Assembly (NCBI GenBank): GCA_021162205.1
Contig: JAGGZE010000049.1
Location: 1-36,100 of the forward strand
Source of the DNA: a bacterium
GTDB lineage: Bacteria > UBP14 > UBA6098 > B30-G16
Length of the DNA: 36,100 nt
Direction of reading: 5' to 3'
The translations under genes and the position numbers were made by a program. Below, piece after piece: positions 32,801 through 36,100 of this stretch. Under the pieces are notes generated by a model that saw nothing but the letters and a program-made list of their open reading frames with translations, was not told the DNA's origin and searched no databases. Position 1 is the first letter of the stretch. Each line of letters starts with the position of its first letter.

Positions 32801-33829
32801 ATTTGTTTGCACGATATTCCAGACGACCCGACTTACGATTACTGTCCGCCAAATCTCGGCGATACCTGCTGGCAGTTCTCGATTTTAATACTCGAAGGAC
32901 CGATTGCGGAACCGATACTTCCCGAGGGAATTTCCGCCTGTATCGACCAGCAAATATGGCTCACTCTTTCCGACAGCGATGGTGTCGCTCGTTCGACGAT
33001 TGTGCTTGTAGTTAACAATGATACATTCACCTGTGCCGACAGCGAACTGATATATCGAAACGATACACTCTTTTTTGTCCCACCTGAAAGCTATTGGCAT
33101 AACAATGAAATCGTTACTGTTCAACTTATCAAAGCCGATGATATTTACGGTGTCGAATTGCAGAATAGCCCATTGAGTTGGCAGTTTTCACTCGATTTCG
33201 AAGCGCCATCGGCAGAGATGACAATTCCCGAGGATAGTTCGGGTGTGATGGATATGGAACAGCCAATCGAACTCGAACTATCGGATAATCTCGCCGGTTT
33301 GCAGGTAGTTGCCTGCACAGTTTCGGTAGATGGCGTGCAATATCCACTCGCTCAAATTTTGTTAGATATATCGGGCGATTCGCTGACTGCACTGACGCTT
33401 TTCAACCCCGATGAATTCGATAAAATTTGGCTGCCGGGCGATACTGTTTTAGTTTCTGCACATCTTTGCGATAAACCCGATACCTGCGGACCGAATTGTG
33501 CCGATTTCGATTGGTTTTTCTATCTTCCACCGACAGAGGGATGCGCTCGAATGCCGAATCCATATACTCCGAACAATGATCTGATAAACGATTACTGCCA
33601 ATTCACATTTCCTGGAATGTATTATTCACAGGGAACGATATATATTTACGATATGCACAGTGTATTGGTTCGGGAAATTGTGATAGACAGCGGATTTTCC
33701 GCGAAGGACAAAGCAATTTGGAATGGCAAAGACAATAATGGCAGAAATGTTGTGCAGGGATTATATATTTTCGTAATCGAGGTCGGCGGCGAGGTCGTTT
33801 GCGAGGGAACGGTTACAGTGGCAAGATAA
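29900..33829 (+). CDS. Giant secreted multidomain protein with vWA-like domain
   Basis: A TTG start at 29900 (GAGG nine bases upstream) opens a signal peptide MKKLGKLILIIAVFSGFVYG. The 1309-residue protein then has an alpha/beta module (about 50-250; ILIVEPSDDFGES, YDAMILYGHPG, FLSNGGGVLSVIRAS) like ThuA or glutamine-amidotransferase folds; Ig-like domains; a von Willebrand A-like domain from about 512 with the metal-site motif DFSTSM (Asp518, Ser520, Ser522); several further Ig-like repeats with FTELYPPPDT and IPEDSSGVMD; and a C-terminal domain from about 1215 (PNPYTPNNDLINDYCQFTF, WNGKDNNGRNVVQGLYIFVIE) close to gliding-motility or FlgD-like C-terminal domains. It is probably exported and surface-attached. 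The next gene starts 18 bases on. Confidence 0.7.
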   Translation: MKKLGKLILIIAVFSGFVYGQNIVYFLAEPSIDGIIACDDQPMTMSIIPAGDDSIKILIVEPSDDFGESPTGDNPADWRRFADTIATLGFFVDIVDSSADLSVLLPDYDAMILYGHPGRELSAAEIIAIQTFLSNGGGVLSVIRASAGDIGELDVHNPILSLVGMNYSSPRTTIIDTLEISGTHPILTGIRQITTYKPMPIFASSIQQVIMTDESDCIVAADSSFGGRLVACGEEHIFHNGPLVFDGIPVDWDAAGNKKFTLETIFWLTSKRTHPGCGLDTAASFIDIDGVIYYFSAPEFDWDGSNLTFAPGAGFWTSGTHSISYSIYDSCGHNENYSFNLEFDVDAPRATLIDPPTGILISSGDTAIVFVQDYETALDTSASYIVIDLLDTFWLASCAFESGFGVIPLSGWSVGPHQICVHAEDSPDYCSPNILDSCFTITMAEETLRVDIVDVWVEGCSLVYTEVCVRSGDRYVKDLHLDNFSFYENGISVFPPSLELLSACPTESIEVDIVLLFDFSTSMNDEVTMFFGSIPSFVSALGPMNYRIVAVVFNGCPEQIWPDDGVWLINRTTFGSPFCTYNASAPDWWATDLTEFDCIYNSVVNDLYTWPPGMRGSGNEDQYGAIVRANENLDFRPDALKAFILFTDERPIVDDPPCPHGWGPDEASLDSIVQYCIDNDIVMLPVTPNDGEFIYNYSESPERAFYEGYYDLGPRTNGNWFYLWSDDYDSLATQIGVSISNLPCCYLFRYREEQFCNDYNSLVVNAFQTITNFGMDDTVYQPPCPGNGEFFYPEPCGGITTCAFQDMYLYLVSEDEYFSPIESTLVFAVNPVGFYRLSDVELTISNDTLHFVPSTSYNNGDTVCGALVAGFDSMGCPIYSDTCCFIVDIEPPYFTELYPPPDTVMETVDFTASLMISDDIAGVRWTDVGNDNFEVFINGVSVPFVVFSDHPYMNIGGFLPHNHDTVEICLHDIPDDPTYDYCPPNLGDTCWQFSILILEGPIAEPILPEGISACIDQQIWLTLSDSDGVARSTIVLVVNNDTFTCADSELIYRNDTLFFVPPESYWHNNEIVTVQLIKADDIYGVELQNSPLSWQFSLDFEAPSAEMTIPEDSSGVMDMEQPIELELSDNLAGLQVVACTVSVDGVQYPLAQILLDISGDSLTALTLFNPDEFDKIWLPGDTVLVSAHLCDKPDTCGPNCADFDWFFYLPPTEGCARMPNPYTPNNDLINDYCQFTFPGMYYSQGTIYIYDMHSVLVREIVIDSGFSAKDKAIWNGKDNNGRNVVQGLYIFVIEVGGEVVCEGTVTVAR

Positions 33830-33846
33830 AATAGGGAGGTAAAATT

Positions 33847-36100
33847 ATGTCGGTATCAAAATTTAGTATTTCTATTATTTTACTTGGATTTTGTATGGCA
33901 TTTGCCTACGATGTCCGAGTGGAGCAAACGGACTGGATGGGTGGAAGCGGTATGCTGGGACCCGTTACGAACTGGGGAACGCAATATGCTGAGCGAGAAA
34001 GTATAACGACTGCAACACCTGGCGTTGTATCATTAGTAGCGACAGATTGGGATTATTCTTTATGGACAAGCCATACGCTTTATTCTGGGTCAGTATCACC
34101 ATTTTTTCAAGGAGCGATGCCCGCGGATATAGATAACGATGGCGATAAGGATATAATCGCTATTACGGGTGATGAAGTAAGTTGGTTCGAATGTATTGCA
34201 CCATTTTCATATGTTTCACATTCTGTCGGTGCTTATTCAATTACAGATCATGGCTGTATTTATCCCAGCGATTTAAATGGCGATGGGAAAATAGACATAC
34301 TTTTAGCGGCGCCGGCTATTGGTGCGGGATGGTGTGAAAATATAGATGGTGGAATAACCTGGGACTGGCATTTTCTCGGTAATGAAATCGGCTATGAAAG
34401 AATAAGTGCTGCCGATTTCGATAATGATGGCGATAACGATGTGCTGGCATCAGCAATGTATTCCGGTATCGTTCTTTTCAGAAACAATGGAATAGATTTC
34501 AGTTATGAACTTATTTCATCCTCCTATTATGCGGGATTTCGCATCTATCCAGCGGATTTCAATAACGACGGCTATCCCGATTTTTACTCTGTGGGTTGGA
34601 ATTCATTTATTGCTATATTTCTCAATGATGGAACAGGGCATTTCACAATCTCGTTTAGTTACGATGGTTCATCTGATGATTACTCATATGATGGCACCTG
34701 GGCGCAAGATATGGACAACGATGGCGATATGGACATAGTTACAGGCACATCTACAAGCATAGGTGACGGCAGATTTTACGGATTCTTGAATGATGGCACG
34801 GGAACAAATTTTGTGCGCATAACACTCGTGCCATCGGGAGCATTTCCATATTGGGATGGAGCGATGGCAGCAGATATCGACCTTGATGGATTTTCTGATA
34901 TAGTGGCCTCTTACTCTGCAATTGGATGGTATCGGCAATTACCAACTTCTCCTTTGAATTTCGCTCTACATACGATAGAACCAGCGATACCATATTCACA
35001 TTGGATATATGTCGAAGATTTAGATAATGGCTGTGCTCCCGATCCCGATATTATCGTGACAGAATTGAACGCTCATATTATTTATGAAAACAATATGATA
35101 CTTTCCTATGCGAGTGTCGGGACACTTGCGTCATCGATACTGGATGCAGAAGATACAGCTATGTGGCATGAATTTGGCTGGGATGCCTGCATTCCGTATG
35201 AAAATTCTATTGCATTTTACTGGCGTGCAGGCGATGACATATCGACTTTTTCATCTATTCCTTGGAATGGACCCATTCCAGGCATTGTTCTCGATACACC
35301 CGATAGCACAGAGATAGATGGACTCGGCAGGTATTTTCAATATCGCGTGGAATTTGTTGGCAGTGATGATATAGCAGCCCTTTACAAGGTCTGGGTGGAA
35401 TATGATACATTCACACTCGCTCCACCGACTGCGGCATCTATCGAGTATAACGAGGAAACCGATTGCGATGGTATAAATACGGTTGAAATTTGCTATACAA
35501 TCGACAGCCCCGACTCTCTCCCTGCCGATGTCTCGATTCAGTTTAGTTCTGATGGTGGAACGAGTTGGGCAGTTTCGCCATCGACTGTAACCGATGCCGA
35601 AGGCGACCTCGGCATAAACATTGTTCCCGGAGACCATTGTTTTTATTGGATATTATCCACCGATGTCCCCGGTATCGAGGGTCGCGATTGGAGTGCAAGA
35701 ATTATTGTATCCGCGCTGGATTCATCGGACACCGCATACTATTTTGCACCGCTGGATTCTCGTCCGCCAGATGTGAACATATTCGATTATCCCGTTCAGA
35801 TTCAATTTCCCGATTCTGTGATTTTGAACTGGTCGGTGGAGGATTTGTTCTGGAGTCATCAACCGGGAACGCTTTCGATAATCTGCGGCTCGGATACAAT
35901 CGATACGGTTCTTTCAGATACATTTTTTGTCTGGCATCCCGACTGGTCAACAATTTCCTGCGATAACGCAATTTTCCGCGTGGTTATGCGGGATTCGTTC
36001 TGCAACTGGGGCGAGGACACCTGCGTAACAGGGCTTTGCCCCGATATTGTTCCACCTGAAATCATTCCAATCGACACACTTTCGAAATGTTTCGATTTCA
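33847..36100 (+). CDS. Secreted FG-GAP/VCBS repeat protein (cut by window end)
   Basis: GGGAGG lies eight bases before the ATG, and the frame stays open to the window end: at least 751 residues, C-terminus missing. A signal peptide (about 1-23, FSISIILLGFCMAFAYD) is followed by FG-GAP/VCBS-type propeller repeats with calcium-loop motifs such as DIDNDGDKD, DLNGDGKID, DFDNDGDND, DFNNDGYPD and DMDNDGDMD (about 95-360). From about 440 the protein turns into Ig-like or fibronectin-like modules (VEICYTIDSPDSLPADVSIQFSSDGG). Such proteins are surface or secreted adhesion or enzyme scaffolds. It likely shares a transcript with the preceding gene. Three of the five GATC sites in the window lie at or near this gene, hinting at a different history. 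Confidence 0.75.
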   Translation, partial: MSVSKFSISIILLGFCMAFAYDVRVEQTDWMGGSGMLGPVTNWGTQYAERESITTATPGVVSLVATDWDYSLWTSHTLYSGSVSPFFQGAMPADIDNDGDKDIIAITGDEVSWFECIAPFSYVSHSVGAYSITDHGCIYPSDLNGDGKIDILLAAPAIGAGWCENIDGGITWDWHFLGNEIGYERISAADFDNDGDNDVLASAMYSGIVLFRNNGIDFSYELISSSYYAGFRIYPADFNNDGYPDFYSVGWNSFIAIFLNDGTGHFTISFSYDGSSDDYSYDGTWAQDMDNDGDMDIVTGTSTSIGDGRFYGFLNDGTGTNFVRITLVPSGAFPYWDGAMAADIDLDGFSDIVASYSAIGWYRQLPTSPLNFALHTIEPAIPYSHWIYVEDLDNGCAPDPDIIVTELNAHIIYENNMILSYASVGTLASSILDAEDTAMWHEFGWDACIPYENSIAFYWRAGDDISTFSSIPWNGPIPGIVLDTPDSTEIDGLGRYFQYRVEFVGSDDIAALYKVWVEYDTFTLAPPTAASIEYNEETDCDGINTVEICYTIDSPDSLPADVSIQFSSDGGTSWAVSPSTVTDAEGDLGINIVPGDHCFYWILSTDVPGIEGRDWSARIIVSALDSSDTAYYFAPLDSRPPDVNIFDYPVQIQFPDSVILNWSVEDLFWSHQPGTLSIICGSDTIDTVLSDTFFVWHPDWSTISCDNAIFRVVMRDSFCNWGEDTCVTGLCPDIVPPEIIPIDTLSKCFDF

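Noticed and set aside
30150-33392. Several minus-strand open frames opposite the giant secreted protein
   Set aside because: They are frame shadows of a continuous 1309-codon gene with a signal peptide and recognisable domains.

Overview
The window is an AT-rich piece (I judge roughly 40% GC by eye) of a bacterial chromosome, most likely from an uncultured candidate phylum of the FCB or WOR-3 sort. This placement is an inference. It rests on the mix of genes: a bacterial V/A-type ATPase B subunit, a B12-dependent ribonucleotide reductase, an AmrS-type radical SAM enzyme, and very large secreted proteins with Ig-like repeats whose C-terminal tails resemble sorting domains. There are no rRNA genes, prophage, transposase or CRISPR array. 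One tRNA (proline, anticodon CGG) is present.

Layout. 76-3716 (+): tolB-like, a septum-formation initiator (FtsB/DivIC), a DUF502 membrane protein and rsmB. 3779-8080 (-): a lipoprotein coupled to an AmrS radical SAM gene, a metal permease fused to an HMA domain, an Ogg2-type DNA glycosylase and a GAF protein like free methionine-(R)-sulfoxide reductase. 8296-11235 (+): rpmA, a lone V/A-ATPase B subunit and a phosphofructokinase whose diagnostic residues predict pyrophosphate use. 11366-18883 (+): a run of nucleobase-related genes, comprising a lipoprotein amidohydrolase, pyrF, pyrE, an SsnA-like aminohydrolase, a dihydroorotate/dihydropyrimidine dehydrogenase-like ferredoxin fusion and a YgeY-like M20 hydrolase. 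19237-19801 (+): tRNA-Pro and a TIGR00725 protein. 20225-22669 (-): nrdJ behind a pair of NrdR-box-like sites. 22942-23262 (+): a solitary Cas2/SinR-like small protein. 23316-27190 (-): a methyltransferase, uppS, a three-GAF diguanylate cyclase and a 53-residue membrane protein, all overlapping. 27229-29514 (-): a secreted M14 carboxypeptidase. 29900-36100 (+): two giant secreted proteins, the second cut by the window edge.

The most unusual content is palindromic DNA. (a) An 18-nt element (TTGCAGAGGTCACACCTC and covarying relatives) lies in pyrF and pyrE, always in the same reading frame. It encodes short peptides of the form [C/S]-x-G-x-T-x in surface loops, and one copy sits in the pyrF leader next to the ribosome binding site. 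(b) A composite intergenic element recurs at least six times. It has a terminator-like hairpin, then outer palindromic arms that enclose one or two inner hairpins, and the arms change sequence between copies while staying self-complementary. Copies sit right at the ends of pfp, pyrE and nrdJ and directly before tRNA-Pro. (c) A related three-hairpin palindrome of 91 bp lies in frame inside the sorting tail of the M14 carboxypeptidase.

A second global signal is near-absence of GATC. Reading the whole window I find five, although its permutation TCGA is extremely common. Aspartate is usually GAT but changes to GAC when the next codon starts with C. I had no tools: family calls come from motifs read by eye, and family-wide claims are from memory.
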